The notes under the pieces: model-generated | The model's database searches: none | Told to the model about the DNA's origin: nothing | Seen by the model: the letters and a program-made list of their open reading frames with translations, nothing else | Position numbers and translations under genes: made by a program | Shown here: positions 1 through 19,300 of the stretch, piece by piece | How positions within the stretch are numbered: position 1 is the stretch's first letter | How the letters are laid out: every line of letters starts with the position of its first letter | Source of the DNA: Latrodectus hesperus | Taxonomy: Eukaryota > Arthropoda > Arachnida > Araneae > Theridiidae | Direction of reading: 5' to 3' | DNA length: 64,000 nt | NCBI GenBank assembly: GCA_037975125.1 | Contig: CM075858.1 | Span: 68,362,140-68,426,139, forward strand

Positions 1-2196
<2,196 letters not shown>

Positions 2197-2485
2197 ATAA
2201 GTAATTAAAGAGTGCAGTTAAGCCCAGACCAGATAATATCATACCTGGAACCAGGGGGGAAGTGTACCTTCCTGGGGCTTGAGCACAGCCACCAGGCGCG
2301 TCGGCAAGTGGTGCATAGCCGAATGTCCTGTAGGAATGACAGGATAGCCTTGAATATAGAATCAAAGGCCGCGAACCAGCTCCCGTAAACCCTGGTGTTA
2401 TGCGATCCATGCCTAGGGCTAATTGGCACCGCGGTATTGGTGTCTTAACGGAGCCTCTAGTTGCTTGGCGAACTTCTAGAGTAAT

Positions 2486-2872
2486 TTGCCTTGCCCAGTA
2501 ACTCAGGCAATGCTGGGTGGACTTATATTACCTGAGCTTTTTAATTGTTATCTTGTGGCTGAAAAGACACAAGAAGTAACAAACCTTTCTGCATTTGCAG
2601 GTGAAGCCTCTAAAGTAGACCTTGCTGAAAAAGACAAGGGAACTCAGAGGCAATCTTGTAAAGGGGCAGCAATGAATCCTTCACTTGAGGTAGAAATGAC
2701 CTCTAAACCATCTTCTTCTGGTGAAAGTCAGGAAGCTATTCCTAGCATGACTGACTTTCTGACCAGATGGGACTATTTCAGCAAGACCTTATCTGCTGGA
2801 AATGTCATATGCAAGAGGAAATGGCAGAGCATGTCATTTACGAATGTGAGGCTCTTGCCCTCCCTAAATTAA
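2486..2872 (+). pseudogene. Possible LINE ORF1 N-terminal fragment
   Basis: A 128-codon open frame beginning just after the GC-rich leader. It is Ser/Lys/Glu-rich with no recognisable domain. Its first 90 or so residues could be the start of an ORF1 nucleic-acid-binding protein. The last part, from about position 2767, overlaps the ORF2 tail, which is read in another frame, so the true ORF1 part ends before the deletion junction. No zinc knuckles are present; in this family they would lie in the deleted part. The assignment depends on position inside the element rather than on sequence similarity. Confidence 0.35.
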
Positions 2873-2973
2873 CTTCTTTAGGCTTCATCCATACTAGAGA
2901 GTTACACCTAGACTCCATTAAAGAGTTATCGGACTTTATTAGTAAAGTGGGTGACCCGAGCACTTGGAACTAG
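2767..2973 (+). pseudogene. LINE ORF2 C-terminal zinc-knuckle fragment
   Basis: A 68-codon frame with the typical end of I/Jockey-type ORF2 proteins: a CWKCH-type C-x2-C pair, then AEHVIYEC, giving a C-C-H-C knuckle, followed by an ALxLPKLTSLG helix and a short acidic tail before the stop. In intact elements this region follows the reverse transcriptase and RNase H domains and is needed for reverse transcription in vivo. Here it is fused directly to upstream leader/ORF1 material, so it cannot make a functional ORF2 product. The knuckle spacing and the residues around it are well preserved, which argues for a fairly young deletion derivative. Confidence 0.75.
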
Positions 2974-3234
2974 GAAACATTGGGTTTGGAGTTAATGGTA
3001 CAAAATGCTGATAAAAGCAGAGGTGCCCAATGACATACAAACTCAATTTTAAGAAGAAAAAGAAGATAATATCATAAGTACTTTTTTCTTGTCTATGTCC
3101 ACATGTATTTAAGTAGCAAAGATAGCTATTAACCTAAACTTTCTTCAAATTATTTAATAACCAATGTTTCAAGAGATTAAAAAAATGTCTACATTAAAAA
3201 TATGTAAAAAGAAATACTAAAATAATCTTTATAA

Positions 3235-3711
3235 AACAATTATTAAACCAATGCTCACTAATGGTTCCTAAACCTGACACATGATGAACAGGCAGGAAAA
3301 TCAGCTTGTTATCTTGGAAAGAATGGTGTTAAAGAAAAATAGGGTGTAGTTTATGTTGATAGTGTATGGTGACATAGATGCAATAACTATCTGCACAGGA
3401 TTTACAGGAAGGCTATACAATTAAACACATTCAAATTAATTAAAATTTGCTTGACACATTTGTTGAATGTATTCTCTCCACCATGACAATCAGGATCTTC
3501 AGTAATAGGAACTATTCTTAGTTGAAGTTCCAGATTAAAATGGGCATCCTGTGTTGAGAAAGACAGATTGTTGAGATTGGGATCTTGGGAGCTATCAATT
3601 GGAGTTCCCTGGCAAAGAGGAAAACAGAATGGAAAATTCTTTTGCAGAAGATCCTATTCCACAATACTCATGGAATAAGAATTCTTACAAAGCCTTCTTA
3701 AGTTATTAAAT
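3235..3711 (+). pseudogene. LINE reverse transcriptase C-terminal relic
   Basis: Conceptual translation shows the post-RT region found in many non-LTR retrotransposons: KPMLTNGS (consensus near KPVLTYGSETW), then ENQLVILERMVLKK, YGDIDAIT, and further on LGAINWSSLAKRKTEWKILL, which matches the usual LGxxNWRxxAxDRxxWR block. Several in-frame stops and at least one frameshift interrupt it. Only the last part of ORF2 is present, as expected for 5'-truncated LINE copies. It is distinct from the LINE just upstream, with no knuckle of that type. Subfamily not determined. Confidence 0.65.
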
Positions 3712-4509
3712 TTGTGTCGCATTTTTGCCATCCTTTAAATTTCCTGGAAAAACTCATATTGGGTTCATTTCTAAAATGTAAAAAAATCTATTCAACATTA
3801 TGATGATATAAAAAGCATCAGCCTTTTATTTACAATGGGTAAATACTATGAGATACTTTTTAGGATGAGATAAAAATGAAGCTTTCTTTAAAATAACATA
3901 TTCTTCAACGACCAGTTTGGTTTCTTACACCTGTAATCCAGTGAAGATGTGTAGACGAATAATCCAATGAAGATGCTATCATTCGTCTGTGTAGCATTAT
4001 CAAAGAATATAAAAGGGAAACTCCATTACTATTTTATTTATTTTGACATTGAAAGATAAATATTATACTTGGTATCCAATACTATACATGATATGAATAA
4101 ATCATCTGTGACATTTGTTATATCTTCAAAATTTCTTAAATCATAACACAACTGAGATAGCACTTGTGACGTGAAGAATGTAATAAATGTGAATAAAAAG
4201 TTGACCACAAGCCTCAGTTTCTGAATCATCCTTATGGAAATTGATTAGCAATGATCTATAACTAAAGTTAAAGTCTTTGGAAATCGTTTAAATACTGCAC
4301 TTGGGAACACTTTTTAGTTATCATTCCAAATGAGAATTTCTGTAACATTTGTTCTTTAACACATGTCATTCAAGATTTTACTCTCCATTGATCGAAATTA
4401 AAGAAACTATAATTTCCTCCAAAAAAAGCAAAACTGTGTTGATTTATAAAATATTTTATTCCTAAAATTAATATAAATTTGCAATTGTGATATCATTCGC
4501 TTTCTAATT
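3712..4509. other. AT-rich DNA, nothing recognised
   Basis: Contains a near-duplicated short phrase (CCAGTGAAGATG / CCAATGAAGATG) about 30 bp apart near 3940-3975. No gene or element is recognised. Confidence 0.5.
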
Positions 4510-4870
4510 TAGATGCCAATAAAATATCTTGGGGATATTATTGATCAAAAACTTCAAAAGAAAAACACATCGTCTATATTTCAAATAACTGTGAAAAACT
4601 TTTCGCATAGTACAAAAATTATGCAAAAATATTTATAATATTGTTAATAACGCATAGAACTAATTTAATAGCAAAGTATTTTTGCTGCCTGTAACTTGTC
4701 ATGCTTCAAATATTTTAAAAAAGAAGTTCAGAAAAAATTATCAGTAAGCAAAATGGGCTTATACAAAGATTTTTGAGTATTGTTAGCAAATGTAAAGCAT
4801 TAAATCATGATATTTATGGATTATTTCCTGTAAATATAAACATTGTAGATGAAATGAATTCGAAAATGCT
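4510..4870 (+). pseudogene. Jockey-like LINE reverse transcriptase relic
   Basis: Translation from about 4513 gives PIKYLGDIIDQKL, the motif that follows the catalytic core of Jockey-group reverse transcriptases (KYLGxxxDxxL), then a degraded stretch with Leu/Lys-rich helices. Frameshifts and stops break it repeatedly. No endonuclease or catalytic YxDD is visible. The copy is 5'-truncated and old. Confidence 0.55.
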
Positions 4871-7642
<2,772 letters not shown>

Positions 7643-7733
7643 AGGGATAAATATAAAAGGAAAAGGGACAAATAAATGGAAAAGGGACAAAGGGAAATAA
7701 AGGGAAAAGGGACAAAGGGCAAAGGGATAAAAA
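7643..7733 (+). repeat. Purine-rich minisatellite
   Basis: A run of units built on AAAGGGACA / AAAGGGATA and AAAGGGAAA with variable spacers, almost free of C and T on this strand. At least eight GGG cores occur in 90 bp. Such strand-asymmetric tracts can form triplex or slipped structures. Confidence 0.85.
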
Positions 7734-7926
7734 TAATTTTTGAATTCCATGTATACTTCAATAAATGTTTTTAGTACAGTTATTCTTTAGTTTTCAAAAT
7801 TTCCAATTACAATTTTTTAATATGTCTATCATTTATCAAAATGTTTCTTAAATTTTTGGTGAGGGCAGCCTAAAAATCTTAATACAGATCACCTAGTAAC
7901 GTATGAAACACATAAATGCTTAAAAA

Positions 7927-8850
7927 TACACTGCTAGTCACCCAAAATAAGATACAAATAAATACCAGATATAAGACAATCAAATTTATTTGAGAGATAA
8001 CATTTTATACAAAGATGATATTGGAATTATAACTTCTTATGAAGTGTGTATGATGAAAAATCTGTTAGTGTAGTCATCATCATTGGCTATATCAGCTGTC
8101 ACACGCCTCGGTATAGAATCAACTAGGTCTTGTATTTATTCTCTAGGTATGGTTATTGATAAATGTTTAATCATCCTAGTACTGCAGACGGAAGTGGGAT
8201 TTTTCAATAAAAATAATGTCGCACCACTCCGTTGCCTATAGCAATCATTAATTTAGCCATTTTCTGTGAAAACACTATGGATGTTTTATATATATTCTAC
8301 TCAGTTACAAATGATGTAGAATGGTACGAGCAGACTCCAAATGAGACGTAGTAAACTGAATCTGTAATTCTATAGTATCTGATGTAGTTGTGGTCCGATA
8401 CCTCCATGAACACGATATGCCAATCATCGTAAGCAATGATGCAACAAATTAGATGCAATTATTTCCATCGGTCCTCCGTACTCTCCTGCATCCACAGATT
8501 ATAGATCCACATCGCAATTACTTGGTTTATCCAACATGACCACTGATTTATGTGGAAGATAACTGCAATCTCATGTAGATTGTTATTCTTTATCAGTGGA
8601 ACTCAGGAACTTCTTAAAAGAAGTTCAGCATCTTCTACGAAGCTTATTTAAAAATTTATAAAAAATTTCTGATTTTTTTTTTGATTGGCACTTCTGTTTC
8701 CTCTTATATTGGGCTTGAAAGCAGCTCTACATTCACCGTGCTATGCATACGCATTGCAGTATATATCTCATCATCAAAAACTATGCTGTAAATTTGACAT
8801 GATTTGCATAATTTTTTCAGAGTGCAGCATTTTGAACACCTAGCAACGTA
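7927..8850 (-). mobile_element. Short Tc1-like element with both ends
   Basis: Left end TACACTGCTAGTCACCC matches, in reverse complement, the right end of the Tc1-like element at 42.2 kb. Read inward, the right end (TACGTTGCTAGGTGTTC) differs from it mainly by transitions. TA dinucleotides bound both ends, as expected for Tc1/mariner insertion. The body, read on the minus strand, begins with the same 5' untranslated phrase as the 42-kb copy and then carries HTH and C-terminal transposase fragments. At about 0.92 kb it is shorter than the roughly 1.3 kb relative, so it has lost internal sequence. Confidence 0.75.
8060..8530 (-). pseudogene. Tc1-like transposase relic
   Basis: Minus-strand translation near 8.45-8.52 kb gives IAMWIYNLWMQESTEDR, the recognition helix of the second HTH of a Tc1-type transposase (related copy: TVMRLCDRWMQEGTEDR). 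Near 8.06-8.14 kb it gives QDLVDSIPRRVTADIA, the C-terminal end. The stretch between is too short for a full DDE domain and is frameshifted, and I cannot place the DDE triad. The element is inactive. It belongs to the same family as the transposase at 41.1-42.1 kb. Confidence 0.65.
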
Positions 8851-9484
8851 GAAAAAGGGAAATGTTATTTATTGTGTGATTAATATGGACAATCTGCATT
8901 TATAAATTTCCCTTTATTGTAATAAATTTGATCGTTATTGAAGAAAATGCTTTTTAGAATACATGAATCTGTCCATAATTTATTTAAATTAATGTTAAAT
9001 AAATTAATGATTTTTTTAAAAAAATCCAAAAAATATTAACCTATGATATAGTTAAAATACATAAAAAGAATAAATAAAAGATAAGAACTATATTTCAAAT
9101 ATTTAAAGTTTTTAAATTGTTTATATGAGATTTTGCTTATTGAAAACCATGTGAAGAAAAGTTTATTTACTTTAAAACTGTTGACATTTAGATGATAATC
9201 AAATAGCATCTAAAACGTACAACTTCCGGAATTTCATGAGAATTACTAAGTACACTGTTTAAAATATTTAACAAATATTGAGGCTGTTTGATCTTGCACC
9301 ATAAGAATTAAATGGCTGATTTCTACCTTATTGACAAATGCTGTAGGATATATAAGATGAAAATGACATTTGTATTGCCGAAAAAAATGCGTTTTACTTA
9401 ACTTATATGTACGAAAGGGGAAAAACAACTTTTAGGTATAAAAAATACAAATAAAAAGTATTTTACCCCTTAAAATATCATTTT
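8851..9484. other. AT-rich DNA, nothing recognised
   Basis: No gene or repeat recognised between the two Tc1-like relics. The open frame at 9.25-9.43 kb (-) has no recognisable motif. Confidence 0.5.
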
Positions 9485-10146
9485 TAGTGAGAATTAAGGT
9501 TTCCCCGGACAACATTTATTGTCCAGCACTTTTGAAGCATTGACTAAATGAGGATATTAATGAGGGACTAGTGTATTCTGTTAACTCCTCCAGAAGAACA
9601 CTTTCTAGCTCTTGCATTTTTGTGTGGATGGCATGAGTCCAGAAACTTATCTTTAAGTAGAATGTCCCAAGAATGGGTTCATTTCCGGTGAACACGCTGG
9701 AAATTCCATTTGCATAATTATTTCCACCAAAAGGAAATTATTTGCCAAGTTAACACGATATGGTCTGCAATTATCGTTCATTAATATGAAATCATCTACA
9801 ATTGCAACTTCGTAAGGGGCTATAATATGTCTGATGATCTCCTTCTACCTGTAAAAAGTCAGAGGGCAACTTCGTTTGCTATGCGGAACTATGGAGACTG
9901 CTGAATCTGTCAATTGCAAGCACATACAAAGGATTGTTTCTAGTGTGTCGCTTTCTCTCCAGATGAAAATACACCCATTATTAGGATGAAGAGAGAAATA
10001 GGGAGTCATCTGATAACAAAACTATTATGCAATTCACTTCTCCTCCTGTTTGCATGTTCTGTTGCTCCCACTTTGATGGTGACTTCTAACGTGATACCCT
10101 TTGCTGGACAGCTAGCATGCAGTGTGAAGGTGATTTCAAACAGTTT

Positions 10147-10154
10147 GTATATAA
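10147..10154. repeat. hAT target-site duplication, left copy
   Basis: GTATATAA, identical to 12706-12713. An 8-bp duplication with T at position 2 and A at position 7 is typical of hAT insertion. Confidence 0.92.
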
Positions 10155-10397
10155 CAAGGGTGGCCAAACTTTGAGATCCGTGGTCAACTCCACATTTAAA
10201 AAATCGAAGGTGGTCGAATACCAATGGAAGAGCTAAATGTAGAGCTACGTAACATACATATTTATATATATATATATTTTCGGTAACAAGAAAAAATGGT
10301 AAATTATCTATTTTTTATAAAAAAAACTTAATATTTACAAGATAAAAATTTACTGACGAAAATAATCAAAATATTCATCTATCAAAAATTGACCATA

Positions 10398-12290
10398 CTA
10401 TTCACTTCGTTTAGTTGAAATTTTGCACTGTATATCTGCGACAAGTTTATCGTATTCTGGCTGGTATGAGCTTATTGCAAAGTGTAAACACGAAATTAAA
10501 TGCTCTTCTGTTAAACACCACCGATGTTTGGTTTTTAAGGCGTTCATGGTTGAAAAAGCAGATTCGCAAAGCTCAATCTAAAGTATGATTTCAAATACAA
10601 AATCAATTTTTAAATATTTAAAAACGTTTCCTCAAAAATTAATTTCCAAAAATCAGTATCTCCAGATGCTCTGGATTTAAGAAATATATCGCATCTTAAT
10701 TTAATTGTTTCTTTCTCCACCGTGACTGATGTGTTATCCATTAAAGGTCCTGTTTTTTCAGATACTCCATCAATAATGACATTTTCATTAAATGGAAATA
10801 CCATAAAATTGAGTATTTCTTCCAACCTAATTAGGTCAGCGAATCTTCTTTCAAATTCTTCAAACAAAACATCTAACTGTTCAAAATCTTCAAAGTCTCG
10901 ATTTGGATTTTGGATGCACTCTTCCTCCATGTTTTTAAAGTTTCTCAGTTCATGTTTTCTTAATTAAGACGCATAATTTTTATCGTTTCTTTGAAAGTTT
11001 TAATCACGCTCATCATGTTTCATTATGTCACATTTATTCTTTCCTTGTAGATTTAGGTTTAAGTCGTTAAGTTTTGCAGTGATATCGCAGAGAAAAGCTA
11101 ATTTCATGAGCCATTTCTCATCTTCTAATTCAGTAATGTGCTCTCCTTTCATTTGTAGAAATTTATTTTTTTATTTCAGGTAACAGGATACTAAATCTTT
11201 TTAAAAGAGCACCATGTCTTAGCCACCTCACGTCTGTGTGCAATAAGAGAACTCCGTACTCTGATTCAGTTTCTTCCGAATTTCAGATGATTCAGATCAC
11301 GACAATTTCAGATGCTTATCTGAAATTGTCGTCTGTGAAGACTTCTTGATCGAATTGAATTGACGATTTTAAAAACGATTTTCATTATATCATTATACTT
11401 TAGTATTTTTGAACACAATACCTGTTGATTGATAATGCAATGATAGCTGGTAAAACTGGGAAATTCCTCATCATTATTGCACAAAGCAATAAAACCAATT
11501 CGATTCCCGACCATTGCTGGAACTCCATCTGTTGTAATAGAGATCAATTTACTTATTGGAAATTCTGTATAATCAATAAAGTTTTAAAATGAATTATAGA
11601 TATCTTGGCCTCTCGTTTGTCCTTTCAATGGAATTAAAGTTAATAACTCTTCTTTTGAAGTCATATCTTCGAAAACAATTTTCACAAAAATGCATAACTG
11701 TGTAATGTCACTAATATCCATGGATTCATCAAATTGAAGTGACATTAACTTACAAGCTTTTAAATCTTTATTTATTAAATTTTCCAAATTAATATTCATA
11801 ACTTCAGTCCGTCACATCACAGTGTTAGTGTAAAGAAATATTATTTATTTAAGATATTATTTCAGATTTATTTTTAAAATCTTGGAAAAGCACTTCTCCC
11901 GCTTTACAGAAAGCTTCTTTTATTAATTCTGCATCTTCGAATGTTTTTTTTTCGCTTTATCAAAACTTCTGTAATTTTAAACAACGCCAATGTTACTGCT
12001 TTAGTTTTGGTGCCTGATCTCGTAAATAATGATTGTTTTAAATGTAAATTTGACTTCAATTCATGCACTTCAACTTTCCGAAGTTCACTGCCGATTGGGA
12101 AGTCTGTAGCGTATATTAAGTGCATGGTTTTAAAATGTCTTTCGACGTTTGAGTTACTCGCCACACTTGAGTTACATATGAGACAAACGCATTTCTCCTT
12201 CACCATAACAAAAAAGAAATCATCTTCCCACTCATTGTGATGATAATGGTATGTTTTACTTCTCTTAGAACTGGTATCTGTCTGAGTCAT
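10398..12290 (-). pseudogene. hAT transposase, decayed
   Basis: Pieces in order on the minus strand: an N-terminal BED-type zinc finger (C36-x2-C39 and H52-x4-H57 of the first frame, 12290-11904); LQFDESMDISDITQL with the first catalytic Asp (about 11.73 kb) followed by a PLKGQTRGQDIYNSF block; SITTDGVPAM with the second Asp (about 11.53 kb) and HCIINQQVLC; the 10.93-10.61 kb segment; and the C-terminal dimerisation signature CESAFSTMNALKTKHRW (10.57-10.52 kb), ending near 10.40 kb. Order and motifs place it in the group related to the vertebrate GTF2IRD2/FAM200/ZBED-type host genes. Stops and frameshifts separate at least five frames, so it is non-functional. Confidence 0.88.
11299..11332. 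repeat. Perfect 15-bp hairpin inside hAT relic
   Basis: ACGACAATTTCAGAT (11299-11313) and its exact reverse complement (11318-11332) separated by a 4-base loop, GCTT. It lies at a break between transposase frames, so it is probably a local inverted duplication acquired after the element died. Confidence 0.9.
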
Positions 12291-12705
12291 TTTGGGAGGA
12301 TTGTTGAAACAACAAATTATCGTATCAGTGCGGTAGAAAGCGAGCGACCTGCAACGTAAGAAGATTAACTGAGAACTGAAACTAAACGGGCGGGTGTGAC
12401 AGGTAAACTAGTCGACATACCGCGCGTCGCTATCATCGCGCCGGCTATTGGATATAATTTAAGCATCCCGCTTTGTCAAGTTGTTTCTATTTTATTCTCC
12501 ACTGTATAACGACAAATTAACTGTATTACTTGGCACAGTTTGTTTTAGGTTTTAAAGCGTAAACTGTTGTAAGTTTTTATTTTAAATAACTCATTAATTC
12601 TATTTCATAAGTCATAAATTAAATTGTTAATAGCCAAGGTCATTATCGGAATGGTCACGTGGACTACCTAAAATGTCTTCGCGGTCAACGTCTTGGCCAC
12701 CCCTG

Positions 12706-12713
12706 GTATATAA
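12706..12713. repeat. hAT target-site duplication, right copy
   Basis: GTATATAA, identical to 10147-10154. It marks the right edge of the hAT insertion. Confidence 0.92.
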
Positions 12714-12870
12714 ACTGTGGTAACAGTAGCATAGTGAAGGTAATGTTAAAGAAGGCTTTCATATTTTTGTGTCTCAGAACCGTTAGAGTTAAATAATGGT
12801 CTTTATATTGGTCATTGAGGCACGTCTTTGACTTTACCCTGATTTTCGGACTGCATTTCCAATCTCAAAA

Positions 12871-16398
<3,528 letters not shown>

Positions 16399-19300
16399 TA
16401 TATTATATAAATGTTTGTATGTGTATGTATATCATACCAGTGTATATATGAGATTTCAATTATATCTACTAAATTAAAATTCGAAAAACAGTAGCAAGGA
16501 AGTATGATATATAAAGAATAATAATTTAATAATGTAATGAAACCATATCATATAATAAAAATATAAGGTATCTTATACAAAATTTCTATTAAGATTTTTT
16601 CGATCAAACGCATCTCTAATTTGTTCCACAAGTACTTTTCTGAAAAATATGAGACTCTTCAACCAAATTATATTCTTATTTAATTTTTAAGATTTTTTCA
16701 AGAAATATTTCTATAGTTGGCAATCAAATTATTATGGTTGAACGAAGAGAGAGGCATGTATCTGAAAATAATTGGATTGTCTTCATTTTTCAAAAAAAAA
16801 AGAGAATATCCTTAATTACTTAGTTCAGCAAAGTTTTTGATTGTAGTTTCGCAATATTTTTAATTACTTGATTTATAAAGAAATTATTTTGGCGAAAACT
16901 AAATAAAGAATTTAATATAAAATTTTAAAATGTGTGATAGAGTTTTACATACCGTATTTATATTTTACATTTTAATAATATAAATTTCGTGATTACATCT
17001 TTTAATATTTTTCAATTTAAAATATTTTTAAATGCTACAATTAAATTTACACAATTACACTGAAGCTATTAGTAAAACTTTTGATATTGTAACTAAAATT
17101 TTAATTTAGAAAATAATTCTATAATTTCAATGGGATGATTTTTTTCTATTAATAACATTTTTTACATGCGCACAGACTATCATCAATTAATTCAAATAGT
17201 GTGGTTATAGAATTAAAGGGTTGGTCAAAATTTCAGATACTTATATATTATATTATTTATAATTATTTAACATATTCATAATTACTCATTTTGCTTTATG
17301 AGAATTATTATGACAAAGTTAGTGGGAATATTTAAACAAAATTCTTAAATAAATATTTTAATTAATAAGGATATTTCAAATATGTTTTAGTTAAAACCTC
17401 AAACTATAGCAATCTATTACAAAATATTAATTAAAATTTTTATTATAAACCTAATTTATTGTGAGTAATAGGTTATAAACAAAAAATCCAGAATCTAAAA
17501 TGACCACCATAAAGGAATATTTCTTTTATCTTAGACAATGTTTACCTAACCGTTTATGAATTCCTGTTGTATTTTTATTAATGATAAAAGACGTCTATGG
17601 TTTCTCTAACAATAATATATTCTTTCTGAAACAATCAAGAAAACAAGTAAATGATGTAAGTGGATTCCAGAGAGTAAGACCTAATATTTTTTAAGCTATT
17701 TACAAAATTAATTATTTTAAATGAGGACACAGTTATAAGAAGGATTCAGCTAATGATAAGATTGATTCATAGAAAAAAATTCTCTCAACTATTAAAATTC
17801 AAAATGTTGGGAAATATATAATATAAAGTGTGAATCCAAAATAAAGTTTGTGATAAAGATTGAGAATTTGTAAATAAAAATCTCAGATGACAATAATAAA
17901 AATCTCAAAAGTTTTTTTTTAGTTTAAAGGACACAACTGTTATTATTTTGGCAAGGAATTCTTCAAAATGTAATGTACGTGATGATAGAAATTACCATAA
18001 AACCATTCGTATTGAGTATAAAGGATTTTATGTTTCATCTACAGACTCTCAATATTCTACTTCAGAAATAAACATGTTTATTAAAAGTTACAAGAACAGA
18101 CATCTACTTCTATTTCCAATTGCTTTCGTGGATTGGTAAACACTTTATTGCTCCAACTTTTCAAACTTTATTTACAATTTTTAAGACTTTCTAACACAAT
18201 GAAAGATACATCGAGTTTTTTTTTTTTTTTTTTTTTAACTCTTGAAATTTTAGATACAAATTTGATTTTATTACAGGAATTAATTTCCCACTTACCCTCT
18301 GAAAATGTCTTGAAACCCTTTTCGTGAACAGAATAAATTGGTATTTTAATTAGAAATAATTTTATAATAATTTTCTGTTCGGGTTGTTTCCTCTGAAGTC
18401 TTTTTAACGAACTGTTCTTCATTTTTCCAATATCTTGCATCGAAAGAAAATGAAGTTTAGAACACAGTTCTCAATTTATTTTAATCAAAAGTTACTTTTG
18501 ATAAAGTTTGGTGGTCATCTAAGTAAAATCTTTCAAAAAGATGCCATTATATTACATAATATTTATAACCTGCTGAAAAACTTTTGAATGGAACAACAAC
18601 TTTAGCCAAACGTAAGCAAGCTTGAGTTCGAAACTAAAGGTTATTTTCTGAAAAAAAAAAATTTTTTTTTTCAAATATTTTTTTTCAAAACTCTGTGTCA
18701 AGTCCTACTTACCCTTTGTAAGGTAATAATGATTGATTATTTTCGTCATGTCAACAGTTTAAATATTGCATTTGCAAATGATTTGTTTTTTTTTCTTTCC
18801 GAAGGGAGTACTGAATAATACTTTTTTGAGAATAAAAGAAGTATTAGATTTTCTCTCCAATTAATTGAACTTCTCACAAACTCACTGTCTGTCCTTTAGA
18901 GAGTAACAGTATGATTGTTTTCAGAAATTTTGATGGATAAAATATGCTGCTTCATTAATTTGTCATTCGTTCTGACTTGTTAGTATCTGCTTCATTTTTA
19001 TTTAGGGTACAAATTTATGATTTTTAAAATAAGTTTAATTTAATAACGCACACACACACATTTTATTAAAAATATAGATTTTAACATGGCTTATTATATC
19101 CAAAATAAAAAAAATTTTATTCAGCATTTTATAAAATTACGGTTAGAAATATTATAAAAAATTTAAAATGATGTTTTAAATTTTTGAATAAGAATATAAT
19201 TTAAATTCTATAATTTAAAATCTTGGATTAATGTGAATAAAAGTTTAATTAGTATTATATAAATAATGTTATTTGAATTCAATATCATCTGATTTATATA

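Larger units (their letters stand above)
2197..3080 (+). mobile_element. Internally deleted non-LTR retrotransposon (LINE)
   Basis: A block of about 0.85 kb whose first 300 bp are far more GC-rich than the surroundings and look like a LINE 5' leader. It continues into a short ORF1-like frame and then, in another frame, into the extreme C-terminus of a LINE ORF2. The whole reverse transcriptase is missing, so this is a 5'-leader/3'-end fusion. The 3' end finishes in an A-rich GAA-type tail (about 3050-3066). A weak 7-bp match, ATAAGTA at 2197-2203 and 3074-3080, could be the target-site duplication, but it is short and AT-rich. Subfamily (I/Jockey-like) is a guess. Confidence 0.65.
10155..12705 (-). 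mobile_element. Complete hAT transposon, about 2.55 kb
   Basis: Ends are CAAGGGTGGCCAAAC (left) and, read inward from the right, CAGGGGTGGCCAAGAC: imperfect terminal inverted repeats typical of hAT elements. An exact 8-bp duplication, GTATATAA, borders it. Inside is a minus-strand hAT transposase with BED zinc finger, DDE fragments and C-terminal dimerisation region, all mutated. The transposase end of the element, around 12.30-12.45 kb, is GC-richer than the rest. The element sits inside a Tc1-like transposase gene. Confidence 0.92.
9485..12870 (-). pseudogene. Tc1-like transposase split by a hAT element
   Basis: On the minus strand the N-terminal part is readable upstream of the hAT (about 12.86-12.71 kb: DHYLTLTVLRHKNMKA, close to the Tc1 HTH consensus DRYLxLxALRxRxMTA). 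The frame resumes after it (10.146 kb downward: LHASCPAKGI, then EHANRRRSELHN). The first catalytic Asp lies in SDDS (about 10004-10013), and the second in NDNCRP (near 9773). The third position is in SPEMNPFLG, where the expected PIE glutamate is lost. Several stops and frameshifts occur. A C-terminal QELESVLLEELT block follows. The hAT at 10155-12705 interrupts it precisely, so this gene was in place first. A terminal inverted repeat could not be paired. Confidence 0.75.
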
